From the NCBI RefSeq assembly GCF_016894445.1, contig NZ_CP056775.1, forward strand, positions 186,001 through 250,000: a stretch of 64,000 nt of DNA. The letters are read 5' to 3'. Source of the stretch: Dyadobacter sandarakinus. GTDB lineage: Bacteria; Bacteroidota; Bacteroidia; Cytophagales; Spirosomataceae. This document shows, one piece after another, positions 44,677 through 53,863 of this stretch. The number at the start of each line of letters is the position of its first letter. The first letter of the stretch is position 1. The notes beneath the pieces were generated by a model, which did not search any database, was not told where the DNA came from, and saw nothing but the letters and a program-made list of their open reading frames with translations. The position numbers were made by a program, and so were the translations under genes.

Positions 44677-47600
44677 TGAACAGTCCAATCGCTACTTACC
44701 GTCTGCAATTTCATAAAGATTTTACGCTCGAACAGTTTGAAAAGCTGGTACCATACTTCCGCAAGCTCGGAGTAGGAACCATCTATGCTTCTCCCATTCT
44801 TGAATCCTCGCCGGGCAGTACCCATGGCTACGACGGGATCAATCCGCACCTGGTCAATCCGGAAATCGGGACCATTGAGCAGCTTCGTACAATCAGCCAG
44901 ACACTGCGGAAAGATGAGATCGGATGGTTGCAGGACATTGTTCCCAATCACATGGCCTTCACGCCCGTCAACCCCTGGATCGCCGACCTGCTCGAAAAAG
45001 GACCAAGATCCAGGTATGCAAAGTTTTTTGATGTAAGCGGCAACAGTGCATTATTTACAGGCAAGCTCATGGTGCCTTTCCTGGGCAATGAGCTGGAAGA
45101 TGAAATCAGGGACGGAAACATTTCATTGGCACTGAATACCAGCACGAACAAGCCGGCATGGAAGTATTTCGATGAATTCTTTCCTGTAAGCCTGTCGACC
45201 TACCAGGCACTGCTTACCCCGCGCGAAGGTGCGCCGGACTCCATTGCGAGCCTGTCGGAACAATTTGATAAACTGCATGAGCAGGAAGCCCCTGCTTTTT
45301 ACGATCAGGCCTGGAACGAGCTGATGCTGCAATTTAATGCACTGCTCAAAAATCCTGAGTTTGCCGCCTTCCTGAACAAGCGTCTGGAAGAGATCAATGC
45401 AGATCCCGAGGCAGTTACCGAACTGCTCGGACAGCAGGAGTATGAGCTTTGTTTTTGGCAGCACACAGCCGAAAAGATTAATTTCCGGAGGTTTTTTACC
45501 GTAAACGGACTCATTTGTCTGAATATCCAGGATGACCAGGTTTTTGAAACCTATCACGAGCTGATCCGCGAGCTGGTGGACGATGGTACCTGGACCGGAC
45601 TGCGCATTGACCATATTGACGGATTGTACGATCCTGAGAAGTACCTTCAGGACCTTCGTACCCTGACTGGCGGCGATGCATATATTGTTGTTGAGAAGAT
45701 CCTGGAAAAAGACGAGCAAATGCCCGTGCACTGGGAGATTCAGGGAACATCGGGCTACGAATTCCTGGCGGATGTCAACAACGTATTTACCAGCACCGAA
45801 GCTGAAAAACCATTCACCGACTTTTACAGGGAACTCACCGGCGACGAGCGCGAGATCAAAGCGCAGCTGCTTGATAAAAAATCAGACATCCTGTACAAGC
45901 ACATGGGTGGCGAACTCGATAACCTTTACCAGCTTTTTGTAAGGTTGCAGCTCGCAGACCAGGAAGTCCTTAATAGCATCGGAGCCGATGAGCTGAAACG
46001 TGCGATTGGCGCATTGCTGATCTATTTCCCCGTTTACCGCTATTACGGCAACCAGTTGCCACTACCCGAAAAAGAACAAACCGAGCTCAGAAGCCTGTTT
46101 GATAAGCTGCGCGAAAATGAAGCCGGGCTTACTGATGCCCTCCACCTGCTCGAAAAAGTACTGATGGGTACGGAGGAGGATGAGGCGCCCGAAGGTGCAT
46201 TGGAATTTTACCAGCGACTGATGCAGTTTTCGGGTCCGCTGATGGCCAAGGGAGGGGAAGATACATTAATGTACACCTACAACCGCTTCATCGGTCATAA
46301 TGATGTGGGCGACTTTCCTGACCGGTTTGGGATGACTGTAAAGGATTTTCATGCGCGTATGCGCCGGAGGCAAAAAGAGCAGCCATTTTCATTGAACACT
46401 ACCTCAACACACGACACCAAAAGAGGTGAGGATGTACGCGCGCGGCTCAACGTACTCACCGACCTGGCCGACGAGTGGCTGGCGTTGGTAAAGGAATGTC
46501 AGGAAATGAACCAGTCCGATCGCGGCCAGGGCCCAGACCTGAATGATGAATACCTCATTTACCAGACCATCGTGGGCGCATACCCGATGCCGGGCTCAGG
46601 CGATAATGACTTTGCTGACCGGCTTGAAGCGTATTTGCAAAAAGCATTGCGTGAAGGAAAAACGAATTCCGACTGGGCCGAACCGAATGAAGCCTATGAA
46701 AAGGCCGCAGTAGAGTTTGCACAAAAATTACTGGAAAAGGATACCCCGTTCCAGAGACGTTTTGCAGAATTCCAGTCTGATGTGATTGAATACGGCATTA
46801 TCAATTCCCTGGCGCAGGTAGTGCTGAAATTTACCTGTCCGGGCATTCCCGACGTGTACCAAGGATGCGAGCTTTGGGACCTGAGCCTGGTGGATCCGGA
46901 TAACCGGCGCCCCGTCGACTATGCATTGCGTGAAAAACTGCTGACGGGCTTTGCTGATTATGACCATGGTACGCTCCTGTCCAATCTTTGGGAAAACCGG
47001 CACGAAGGCGGCATCAAGCTTTGGCTTACAACGCGCTTGTTTGAGCTGCGAAAAGAAGCACCGCTGATTTTTACAGGCGGAGAATATATCCCGCTGACGG
47101 TGCGCGGAACCTACAAAAACAATGTGCTCGCATTTGCACGAAAACAAAAAAAGGACTTCTACATTATTGCAGTCCCATTGCATATTGCGCAGGTATGCCA
47201 TGAGCAGCAAACGGACTTTTTCGGGCTCGACTGGAAAGATACCAACATCGTACTGCCCGACAACCTGTCGCCCGAGTGGCTGGATATCTTCACTGAGAAA
47301 AGCAGTGAGTACCAGGGCAAGCTGGTTGTAGCGGACCTTTTCAAAACGCTGCCTGCGGTGATATTAAAAGGTACCCGGGTAGATAATGAGCGTAAAGCTG
47401 GTGTACTGCTGCACATTTCTTCATTGGCATCACCCTTTGGAGTAGGTGATCTTGGGCCTGAGGCATATGCATTCGCTGATTTTCTGGCACGTAGTAATCA
47501 AAAGCTCTGGCAGATACTTCCCCTCAATCCCATAGAGGCGGCGCAGGCCAATTCTCCATACAGTGCATTGTCCAGCAGGGCAGGTAATTATTTGCTGATC

Positions 47601-48887
47601 AGTCCGGAGCAGCTTGCCGCTGAAGGATTGCTGGATGCAGACGGTTTGCAGGAATATCACCTGCCGCAGGCCGAGAAGGCCGACTTCGACAAAGCAGGAG
47701 AAGTGAAAGCGCAGATGTTGAAAAAAGCATTTGAAAAGTCTTTGGAGCTCAACGATGCTTCCGAAAAGCAGGCCCTTGAAGAATTTGCAGAGCAAAATGC
47801 CGACTGGCTGCCCGACTTTTGTCTGTACATGGTTTTGAAAGAAAAACATGAGGGAAGTCCCTGGTTTGAATGGACACCCGAGTTCAGGAAGCGGGAAGAA
47901 AGTGCATTGTCCAGACTGAAAGAAGAGGCCGCCGGAGAAATCAGGCAGATAGCGTGGCAGCAATATATTTTTAATAAACAATGGAAAAACCTGCACTCGT
48001 ACTGCAAGGAACGTGGCATCGAGCTGCTGGGCGACATTCCTTTCTATGTGAGCTATGACTCGGCGGATGTATGGTCGCACCGTGACCTGTTCCGGGTGGA
48101 TGAAGAGGGTAAGATCACCGGCGTGGCTGGCGTGCCGCCGGATGCTTTCTCTGACGATGGCCAGCTTTGGGGAATGCCGGTGTTCAACTGGGATGCACTC
48201 AAAGAAAGCGGCTACCACTGGTGGATCCGCAGGCTCGCCAAGAATATGGAGTTGTTTGACATTTCGCGCCTCGACCATTTCCGTGCTTTTGCCGATTACT
48301 GGGAAGTACCCGGGGGCGAAAAGACTGCCGTCAATGGTACCTGGCAGCTGGGGCCGGGTGAGGAGTTTTTTGCCAAAGCCGAAACCGAGCTGGGCAGCCT
48401 GCCTTTTATAGCCGAGGACCTGGGTGAAATGAGTCCTGCTGTATATGTACTGCGCGATAAGTTCTCACTGCCCGGCATGAAGGTAGCACAATTTGCCTTT
48501 GACGAAAACATGCCGCAATCGGATCACATTCCGCATAATTACAAGCCCAATTTCATTGCCTACACCGGCACCCACGACAATAATACCACCCGCGGCTGGC
48601 TCAGGCAGTCCGCTGACGAGCAAACTGCGGAAAGGGTATCGTACTATGCAGGGTATGAGGTAAATGAAGAAAATGTAAGCCAGGCGATGTCGCGGATGGT
48701 ATTCGGCTCAGTGGCCAAATGGGCAATCATACCCATGCAGGACGTGCTGAACCTTGACGAGTCAGCGATCATGAATATTCCGGGATCGAGCGAAGACAAC
48801 TGGTCGTGGAGACTTACTCCCGGGCAGATCACGAAGGAAGCCGAACAATGGCTTACTGAAGTTACCGTGCTCTTCAACCGCGATTAG
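44676..48887 (+). CDS. Fused maltooligosyl trehalose synthase and 4-alpha-glucanotransferase
   Basis: This 1403-residue protein joins two GH families. Residues ~1-900 are TreY (GH13), which converts the reducing-end alpha-1,4 link of maltooligosaccharides into a trehalose-type link: the N-terminus IATYRLQFHKDFTLEQFEKL, GTIYASPILESSPGSTHGYD, DIVPNHMAF and GLRIDHIDGLYDP. Residues ~908-1403 are MalQ (GH77), which transfers glucan segments: GVLLHISSLASPFGVGDLGP, the catalytic Asp in SRLDHFRAF (near 1198), the Glu in FIAEDLGEM (near 1245) and GTHDNNTTRGW (near 1299). The junction is about residue 905. TreZ, the usual partner of TreY, is not in the window. MalQ could remodel chains to feed TreY. 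The gene faces away from the GlgE operon, so the two routes meet at trehalose. Confidence 0.94.
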   Translation: MNSPIATYRLQFHKDFTLEQFEKLVPYFRKLGVGTIYASPILESSPGSTHGYDGINPHLVNPEIGTIEQLRTISQTLRKDEIGWLQDIVPNHMAFTPVNPWIADLLEKGPRSRYAKFFDVSGNSALFTGKLMVPFLGNELEDEIRDGNISLALNTSTNKPAWKYFDEFFPVSLSTYQALLTPREGAPDSIASLSEQFDKLHEQEAPAFYDQAWNELMLQFNALLKNPEFAAFLNKRLEEINADPEAVTELLGQQEYELCFWQHTAEKINFRRFFTVNGLICLNIQDDQVFETYHELIRELVDDGTWTGLRIDHIDGLYDPEKYLQDLRTLTGGDAYIVVEKILEKDEQMPVHWEIQGTSGYEFLADVNNVFTSTEAEKPFTDFYRELTGDEREIKAQLLDKKSDILYKHMGGELDNLYQLFVRLQLADQEVLNSIGADELKRAIGALLIYFPVYRYYGNQLPLPEKEQTELRSLFDKLRENEAGLTDALHLLEKVLMGTEEDEAPEGALEFYQRLMQFSGPLMAKGGEDTLMYTYNRFIGHNDVGDFPDRFGMTVKDFHARMRRRQKEQPFSLNTTSTHDTKRGEDVRARLNVLTDLADEWLALVKECQEMNQSDRGQGPDLNDEYLIYQTIVGAYPMPGSGDNDFADRLEAYLQKALREGKTNSDWAEPNEAYEKAAVEFAQKLLEKDTPFQRRFAEFQSDVIEYGIINSLAQVVLKFTCPGIPDVYQGCELWDLSLVDPDNRRPVDYALREKLLTGFADYDHGTLLSNLWENRHEGGIKLWLTTRLFELRKEAPLIFTGGEYIPLTVRGTYKNNVLAFARKQKKDFYIIAVPLHIAQVCHEQQTDFFGLDWKDTNIVLPDNLSPEWLDIFTEKSSEYQGKLVVADLFKTLPAVILKGTRVDNERKAGVLLHISSLASPFGVGDLGPEAYAFADFLARSNQKLWQILPLNPIEAAQANSPYSALSSRAGNYLLISPEQLAAEGLLDADGLQEYHLPQAEKADFDKAGEVKAQMLKKAFEKSLELNDASEKQALEEFAEQNADWLPDFCLYMVLKEKHEGSPWFEWTPEFRKREESALSRLKEEAAGEIRQIAWQQYIFNKQWKNLHSYCKERGIELLGDIPFYVSYDSADVWSHRDLFRVDEEGKITGVAGVPPDAFSDDGQLWGMPVFNWDALKESGYHWWIRRLAKNMELFDISRLDHFRAFADYWEVPGGEKTAVNGTWQLGPGEEFFAKAETELGSLPFIAEDLGEMSPAVYVLRDKFSLPGMKVAQFAFDENMPQSDHIPHNYKPNFIAYTGTHDNNTTRGWLRQSADEQTAERVSYYAGYEVNEENVSQAMSRMVFGSVAKWAIIPMQDVLNLDESAIMNIPGSSEDNWSWRLTPGQITKEAEQWLTEVTVLFNRD

Positions 48888-48918
48888 GTTTTATATTGGG
48901 CAAAAAAAGCAAAGTGCA

Positions 48919-49389
48919 ATGAGAGCAAAAGCATTTTTGTCCGCAATCCTTTTCATGGCGACCACTTTCCTGCCCGCCTGCGACCGAAAGGCCGGGAACG
49001 TACAGGAGGCGGTCGCCATTCTTACTGATGCAAAAAAATGGCGGATCGATCAGATTCTCGTCAATGATGCAGTTACTTTCAGAGACGGCAAGATGCTCAC
49101 CCAGTTTGGGGGAGTTCAGTTTGAAAGCTACATGGAAACCGTCGAGCTGCGGCCCGACGGTACTTTTTCCGGAGTATTCAAAGGTGCGGCCGGACCGTTC
49201 CTTTTGCAATGGAAAGCGGAACAGGAAAACATTTCAATCACCGATCCTAAAACCACCCAAAAAGGAGGGGAGTGGCTGATCACTCCGGCCGACGTAAGTC
49301 CCGGAGGATTTACAATGACCACCCGGAGCACTGCATACGATTATCCCAATATGACCAAGATTGCATTGAAGTTTAAGCCCGCTTCCTAG
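48919..49389 (+). CDS. Small lipoprotein of unknown function
   Basis: This 156-residue protein has a lipoprotein signal (MRAKAFLSAILFMATTFLPA, then C21 as the lipidated residue of the LPAC lipobox). The mature part is beta-rich (KWRIDQILVNDAVTFRDG, ETVELRPDGTFSGVFKGA, FLLQWKAEQENISI) and resembles the lipocalin-like or META-type small lipoproteins of Bacteroidota, but I cannot place it in a family. It follows treY-malQ by 31 bp and could be transcribed with it. Its stop overlaps the stop of the converging vWA gene by 4 bp. Confidence 0.75.
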   Translation: MRAKAFLSAILFMATTFLPACDRKAGNVQEAVAILTDAKKWRIDQILVNDAVTFRDGKMLTQFGGVQFESYMETVELRPDGTFSGVFKGAAGPFLLQWKAEQENISITDPKTTQKGGEWLITPADVSPGGFTMTTRSTAYDYPNMTKIALKFKPAS

Positions 49390-51227
49390 TCCCGGCGCGC
49401 AGCCTGCGTACCATGGTCAAGACCCTCTGCTATCCTGATCAGTCTTACCAGCTCGGACCGGTAACCTTCCTTGTCGTTGCCGAGCGCACTTTGCGCATGT
49501 GCCGCAGCATCCTGGTAAGAGGCACTCCCGCGAAACTCCGAATGCCGCAGTAGCAAACCAAACTCAGCCACCGAAGCCGCAAACCGTACATCAGCGCTGC
49601 ATTCGGCAAAGGCTTTGGGTTTGGTTTTTACAGGTACTTCAAGCAGCATGCTCTTGGAGTCGTCCGGTTTTTTGTACCTGACTTTTACATGCATGAACTC
49701 ATCACGGGCATTGGCAACTGCCTGGCCGCCCTGGTAGCGCAGTGCAGTGCCAGGCTTGATATAGCTGCTCTGCACACCTGCGGGTACAATTTCATAAATT
49801 GCCGTGACTGTATGTCCGGAGCCCATTTCGCCTGCATCCTTCTGGTCGTTCTGAAAATCCTCGTTTTGTAAAGCACGGTTTTCGTAACCAATGAGCCGGT
49901 ATGCCTGTACAAAGTGCGGATTGAATTCGATCTGGATTTTTACATCTTTGGCAACCGTGAACAGCGTACCCCCAAATTCCCCCACGAGTTGCTTGCGTGC
50001 TTCCTGCATATTATCAATGTAGGCGTAGTTGCCATTTCCTTTGTCAGCCAGGATTTCCATCATGCTGTCCTTGTAGTTGTTCATCCCAAATCCCAGTACG
50101 CTCAGGAAAATCCCATCCTGCCGCTTGCGCTCAATAAGCCTTTGCAGCTCACTCTCGGACATTGCACCTACATTGAAGTCACCGTCAGTAGCCAGGATCA
50201 CCCGGTTGTTTCCGTTTTTCACAAAATGTTTTTCAGCAAGGTCGTAGGCCAGCGAAATACCTTCTTCTCCCGCGGTGGAACCGCCGGCTTCCAGCTGGTT
50301 GAGGGCTTCACGGATCTTCATCTTTTCGTTTCCCGATGTGGGCGGCAGCACCGTGCCCGCAGCTCCTGCATATACCACAATGGAAACCTTGTCCTGCGCC
50401 CGGAGCTGGTTTGTGAGCAGGGCAAATGCCTGCTTTACAAGCGGGAGTTTGTTTTCGTCCGACATGGAACCCGACACGTCGATGAGGAAAACGAGGTTCG
50501 ATGCCGGCAAGTGGTCTGTTTCGATGGATTTTGCCCGTATTCCGACGTGAAGCAACTGCAATCCTTTGTTCCAGGGCGATTCGGTAAGTTCTGTATGTAC
50601 GCTGATGGGATGCGGCCCCGCAGGCTGAGGGTAGTCGTACTCAAAGTAGTTGATCATTTCTTCCACCCGCACGGCATCTTCCGGCGGCAGTTTTCCGAGG
50701 TTCAGAAACCGCCGGACGTTGCTGTACGATGCGCGGTCCACGTCGATGGAAAAAGTACTTAAAGGTTCGGCGGTACTCAGGCGGAAATTACTTTCCTGAA
50801 CAGCCTGGTACCGCTCTGTGTTTTGAAAAGTCCGTCCATAAAGCGGGCTGTTTTGTATGGGCGTACTTATTGTTACCGCGCGTTCGGGCTTTGCGGGTGC
50901 GGAAGCCAGTCTGTCGTACAGTAATGCCGGTGATTTTTTCAGTATAACATGCAATGCAAGTGTATCCTGGGCTACTGCTTCCCTGCGTGGTTGATACTCT
51001 GGGAGGCTGAACAGGAGATACCGTGTTCCGGCAGGTACATGGATCGCGTATTTTCCGTCCTGGTCGGAGGAGGTGGTTATAGCACCATCGGGAGTCTGGA
51101 TGGTTACTCCGTAGAGAGGCTGGTTGGCAGCATTTGTAACCACACCTTTCACATCGCGGTGCGGAATGCCTGTAAACGCAAGAAGCAGTAATGTAAATGC
51201 CAGGGTCAAATTCGCTTTCATGGTCAT
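49386..51227 (-). CDS. von Willebrand factor A protein with carboxypeptidase-like N-terminal domain (YfbK-type)
   Basis: This ~613-residue protein has a signal peptide (MKANLTLAFTLLLLAFTGIP), a carboxypeptidase-regulatory-like domain (VKGVVTNAANQPLYGVTIQT), a vWF_A N-terminal region (PLSTFSIDVDRASYSNVRRF, PPEDAVRVEEMINYFEYDY) and a vWA domain with a complete MIDAS: LVFLIDVSGSMSDEN (DxSxS), a conserved Thr and ILATDGDFNVG. The C-terminus is the DUF3520-like YfbK tail. Start codons are ATG 51221, 51227 or 51245; 51227 is used here. YfbK proteins are of unknown function and often accompany ECF sigma factors, as here, where the sigma gene is divergent. A surface or periplasmic sensory or adhesive role is inferred. 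Confidence 0.9.
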   Translation of the reverse strand: MTMKANLTLAFTLLLLAFTGIPHRDVKGVVTNAANQPLYGVTIQTPDGAITTSSDQDGKYAIHVPAGTRYLLFSLPEYQPRREAVAQDTLALHVILKKSPALLYDRLASAPAKPERAVTISTPIQNSPLYGRTFQNTERYQAVQESNFRLSTAEPLSTFSIDVDRASYSNVRRFLNLGKLPPEDAVRVEEMINYFEYDYPQPAGPHPISVHTELTESPWNKGLQLLHVGIRAKSIETDHLPASNLVFLIDVSGSMSDENKLPLVKQAFALLTNQLRAQDKVSIVVYAGAAGTVLPPTSGNEKMKIREALNQLEAGGSTAGEEGISLAYDLAEKHFVKNGNNRVILATDGDFNVGAMSESELQRLIERKRQDGIFLSVLGFGMNNYKDSMMEILADKGNGNYAYIDNMQEARKQLVGEFGGTLFTVAKDVKIQIEFNPHFVQAYRLIGYENRALQNEDFQNDQKDAGEMGSGHTVTAIYEIVPAGVQSSYIKPGTALRYQGGQAVANARDEFMHVKVRYKKPDDSKSMLLEVPVKTKPKAFAECSADVRFAASVAEFGLLLRHSEFRGSASYQDAAAHAQSALGNDKEGYRSELVRLIRIAEGLDHGTQAARRD

Positions 51228-51258
51228 CGGTTTTGATTTCACCATGGATGCCGGCCGG

Positions 51259-51312
51259 GCGTATTTTCCATAAGTTTTTTAAAGAATTTTATGGAATTTT
51301 AAAAAAATACGC
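51259..51312. promoter_or_regulatory. Nested inverted repeat between the vWA gene and the sigma factor gene
   Basis: GCGTATTTT (51259-51267) and AAAATACGC (51304-51312) are perfect 9-bp inverted copies. Directly inside the left arm, CCATAA (51268-51273) pairs with TTATGG (51289-51294). The arrangement lies between two divergent genes and could be an operator or a promoter shared by them. Confidence 0.45.
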
Positions 51313-51355
51313 ATCTACCTGACGGTGCTGCCCCAAACCTCGCAGACATACACTA

Positions 51356-51937
51356 GTGAAGTTTATCCACATTCTCCGGCCCGGGAAACCCGGCACGATT
51401 TCAGAGGAAGAACAACTTTCGGCCTACCGGAAAACGGGCGATATACGGCTGCTGGGTACTATTTACCAGCCGTATATGGAGCTGGTATTTGCAGTTTGCT
51501 ACAAGTATCTCCGTGATGAGGACGACAGCAAAGACGCCGTCATGCAGATTTTCGAAAAACTGGTGGTGGATTTACGCGTACACGAAGTGACCCGGTTCAA
51601 AAACTGGCTGCATACCGTCGCACGCAATTATTGCCTGATGCGCCTGCGGGAAACTACCCTTCTGCCTGTGGCCCCGGATTTGCAGCATTTGATGGTTGAT
51701 ACGGCTGAAGACGCGCCAGGACCATTGGAAACCGAGGGCCGGTTGGAGCAGCTGGATGCCTGCCTTGAAAAACTTTTACCAGACCAGCGGAAAGCAGTTG
51801 AAATGTTTTACCTGCACGAGAAATGTTACCGGGAAATATGCAGCGAAATGGATCTGGAGTTTAATAAAGTGAAGAGCCACATTCAGAACGGAAAGCGGAA
51901 CCTTAAAATTTGCATGGAGAAAAATGGCAGGATCTGA
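51356..51937 (+). CDS. ECF-type RNA polymerase sigma factor
   Basis: This 193-residue protein has sigma-70 region 2 (LGTIYQPYMELVFAVCYKYL, DSKDAVMQIFEKL) and region 4 (LPDQRKAVEMFYLHEKCYRE, then a helix-turn-helix around SEMDLEFNKVKSHIQNGKRN). There is no region 3, as expected for ECF sigma factors. The start is GTG 51356, because the conserved N-terminal region would otherwise be lost. The gene overlaps the next by 14 bp, which suggests translational coupling with its anti-sigma factor. The promoter recognised is unknown; it may include the divergent vWA gene. Confidence 0.9.
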   Translation: MKFIHILRPGKPGTISEEEQLSAYRKTGDIRLLGTIYQPYMELVFAVCYKYLRDEDDSKDAVMQIFEKLVVDLRVHEVTRFKNWLHTVARNYCLMRLRETTLLPVAPDLQHLMVDTAEDAPGPLETEGRLEQLDACLEKLLPDQRKAVEMFYLHEKCYREICSEMDLEFNKVKSHIQNGKRNLKICMEKNGRI

Positions 51938-52943
51938 TGCACAACCATCCTTTGGCCCAGCAGAATTCGGGCGGTACCAGCGGGGCGAAATGTCGGCCCG
52001 CGAGCAGTACCTGCTTGAAAAACACATGCTGGAAGACCCGATGACGGCGGAGGCTTACGAGGGCTTTCTGGCCATGCAGCAAGCAGGCGTTTCCGTCGGG
52101 AGTGCAGGGGAGGAGCTACGTTCCCGACTGGCAGACCGCGTGCATACCCAAAGCAGAAAGTGGCTTTACTACGGTGTTGCTGCATGCATTGCCCTGGTCG
52201 CGGGTACTACCTGGATCGTGTATCAGGACCGGGTGCCCGGGATTACTGACAAGCAGCCGGCAGCCGCAATAAGCATACCTTCCTCCATGCAGCCGGATAC
52301 CACTATGCCATTGAGCGCGCCGGTAGCAGCCTCGGCCGGTTCTGCCCGGGCGATTCACCGCCCGGCCAGGGTATTGAAGTCTGCGGCCGGGCAGGCACCG
52401 GCAAAGCAAGCCGATACCTTTTACGCCGATGTTGCTTCCGCACAAACTCCGAAACCTAGCAAAGAAAACATGATTGCGCCTCTGCCTGCTGCTCCGCCGA
52501 CAGTTACTATCCCTGCATCTCCTTTTTCATCGAAAGTTGCGCAGGCCAGGGATAGTATGATCCGCTATAACCGGGTGGCTTCCGGCAATTTTGCCGGCGA
52601 GCACCAGGTATTGTTCGACAGTCGTCCGGCTGTGGCCCGCAATCCTGTGAGTGCAGCCCGCCCGGTTGCTGATAAACACCCGGTGCCCGCAGCAGGGTGG
52701 CCCGCTTACAATCAGTACCTGTACGTGTCGACCAGGAATGCGGCACGGAAAGGAGTGGTTACGGTCACATTCACGGTTGATCCCGCAGGGGCATTGTCAG
52801 GATTTTATACGTTGGGCGAAGAGGCGCTCTTTGCTGCTGCTACGGACATCATCCGGAAAGGTCCGGTATGGACAGCCGGTGTTGTCAATGGAAAACCTGC
52901 CGGGCAGCCTGTCACAATTACGCTACACTTCGAAAAAGAATAG
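51924..52943 (+). CDS. Membrane anti-sigma factor with C-terminal TonB-like domain
   Basis: This 339-residue protein has the Bacteroidota anti-sigma N-terminus (FGRYQRGEMSAREQYLLEKH, then MLEDPMTAEAYEGF), which binds the sigma factor in the cytoplasm. One transmembrane helix follows (WLYYGVAACIALVAGTTWIV), then a long Ala/Pro-rich periplasmic linker. The end is a TonB-type C-terminal domain (VVTVTFTVDPAGALSGFYTL, GPVWTAGVVNGKPAGQPV). TonB domains couple inner-membrane energy to outer-membrane transporters; here the domain may sense an outer-membrane receptor. The start overlaps the sigma gene by 14 bp. An energy-transducer role cannot be excluded. Confidence 0.85.
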   Translation: MAGSDAQPSFGPAEFGRYQRGEMSAREQYLLEKHMLEDPMTAEAYEGFLAMQQAGVSVGSAGEELRSRLADRVHTQSRKWLYYGVAACIALVAGTTWIVYQDRVPGITDKQPAAAISIPSSMQPDTTMPLSAPVAASAGSARAIHRPARVLKSAAGQAPAKQADTFYADVASAQTPKPSKENMIAPLPAAPPTVTIPASPFSSKVAQARDSMIRYNRVASGNFAGEHQVLFDSRPAVARNPVSAARPVADKHPVPAAGWPAYNQYLYVSTRNAARKGVVTVTFTVDPAGALSGFYTLGEEALFAAATDIIRKGPVWTAGVVNGKPAGQPVTITLHFEKE

Positions 52944-53465
52944 CTACCTGCCTTTTTATTTTTCTTCATCCCGACAGGAAGTCACCTGCGGACATTCCAG
53001 AGCAGTCCACATTTATGGCACTATTCCAATATTGAGCCTTTTTAAAAAATGGCTTCAACTTTCTCATTATCAATAGCATATAATGCACTACGTAGAAGTA
53101 ATTGTAAAAATTTTTCTATTTGTGTCGTCAAAGTTTGGTGATGTAAAAAGGACTATGTAATTTTACTGAACATCTCTGAAATGCTTATCTGAACAATTAT
53201 CTTATAAGGTATAAAACGTTCACTTACAGCCCATTGATGGTTTGTCCCAAAAGCATAAAAATTCAGAAGAACTGAAAATTGACATCATAAATTGAATGTT
53301 AAAAATTTCAGGATCAGATTTTGTTGGATTGGGCAAAATAGTATTTCTACACACTTAGTGAATGTTCGTAAAAAGAAGTAATTTGGAAAGCATAATGCAA
53401 TACAAATTACATGTACTCCTCCTGCTGTTTAAGAACCTGATCTGATTATATTTTTTACAACACCC
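52944..53465. other. 522-bp AT-rich intergenic region upstream of the exopolysaccharide genes
   Basis: No gene is seen. The stretch is strongly AT-rich and contains a 5-bp-arm inverted repeat (TTCAG at 53262-53266 and CTGAA at 53272-53276) and a CTTATAAG palindrome near 53200. It most likely carries the promoter for the receiver and sugar transferase genes. I find no strong TAnnTTTG element. Confidence 0.4.
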
Positions 53466-53852
53466 ATGAGTAAATCAAGCCTGTTGATTATAGATGACGA
53501 GCCAAGTATTACCAAAATACTGGAACATTTTCTTAAAAAGGATTTTGATGTTGTAGTGAAACATGACGGCTCGGAAGGTATGCTCTGGCTTGAAGAAGGC
53601 AACCAGGTCGACCTTATCATTGCCGACCTGCATATGCCGAACCTGAGCGGCAAGGAGTTTCTGAAAGTAGCCCGTGCGAGCAACCTTTACGCCGACATCC
53701 CCATTATTATCCTCTCCGGATCCGATGAGAGCAGCGAGCGCATTTACTGCCTCAATGCAGGCGCGGACGACTTCATGGTGAAGCCTTTTAACCCCATGGA
53801 AGTACACGCCAAGATCAACGCGATCCTCCGACGCAGTAAACGCTTCTCTTAA
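53466..53852 (+). CDS. Stand-alone receiver protein of the exopolysaccharide locus
   Basis: This 128-residue protein is a lone receiver with full active-site residues: D10/D11 (IIDDEP), phosphoacceptor D54 (IIADLHMPNLSG), Ser in ILSGSDES and K106 (VKPFNP). No output domain is present. It is 11 bp before the sugar transferase gene, which begins with a degenerate receiver-like domain, so the two probably act together: the phosphorylated receiver might bind or regulate the priming transferase. The kinase that phosphorylates it is not in the window. Confidence 0.9.
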   Translation: MSKSSLLIIDDEPSITKILEHFLKKDFDVVVKHDGSEGMLWLEEGNQVDLIIADLHMPNLSGKEFLKVARASNLYADIPIIILSGSDESSERIYCLNAGADDFMVKPFNPMEVHAKINAILRRSKRFS

Positions 53853-53863
53853 TCAGTATAGAA

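Noticed and set aside
47430..48278. Long open frame on the minus strand (282 codons) inside treY-malQ
   Set aside because: It lies wholly antisense to the recognisable MalQ domain and its translation has no family-like motif. Such shadow frames are expected at this GC content.
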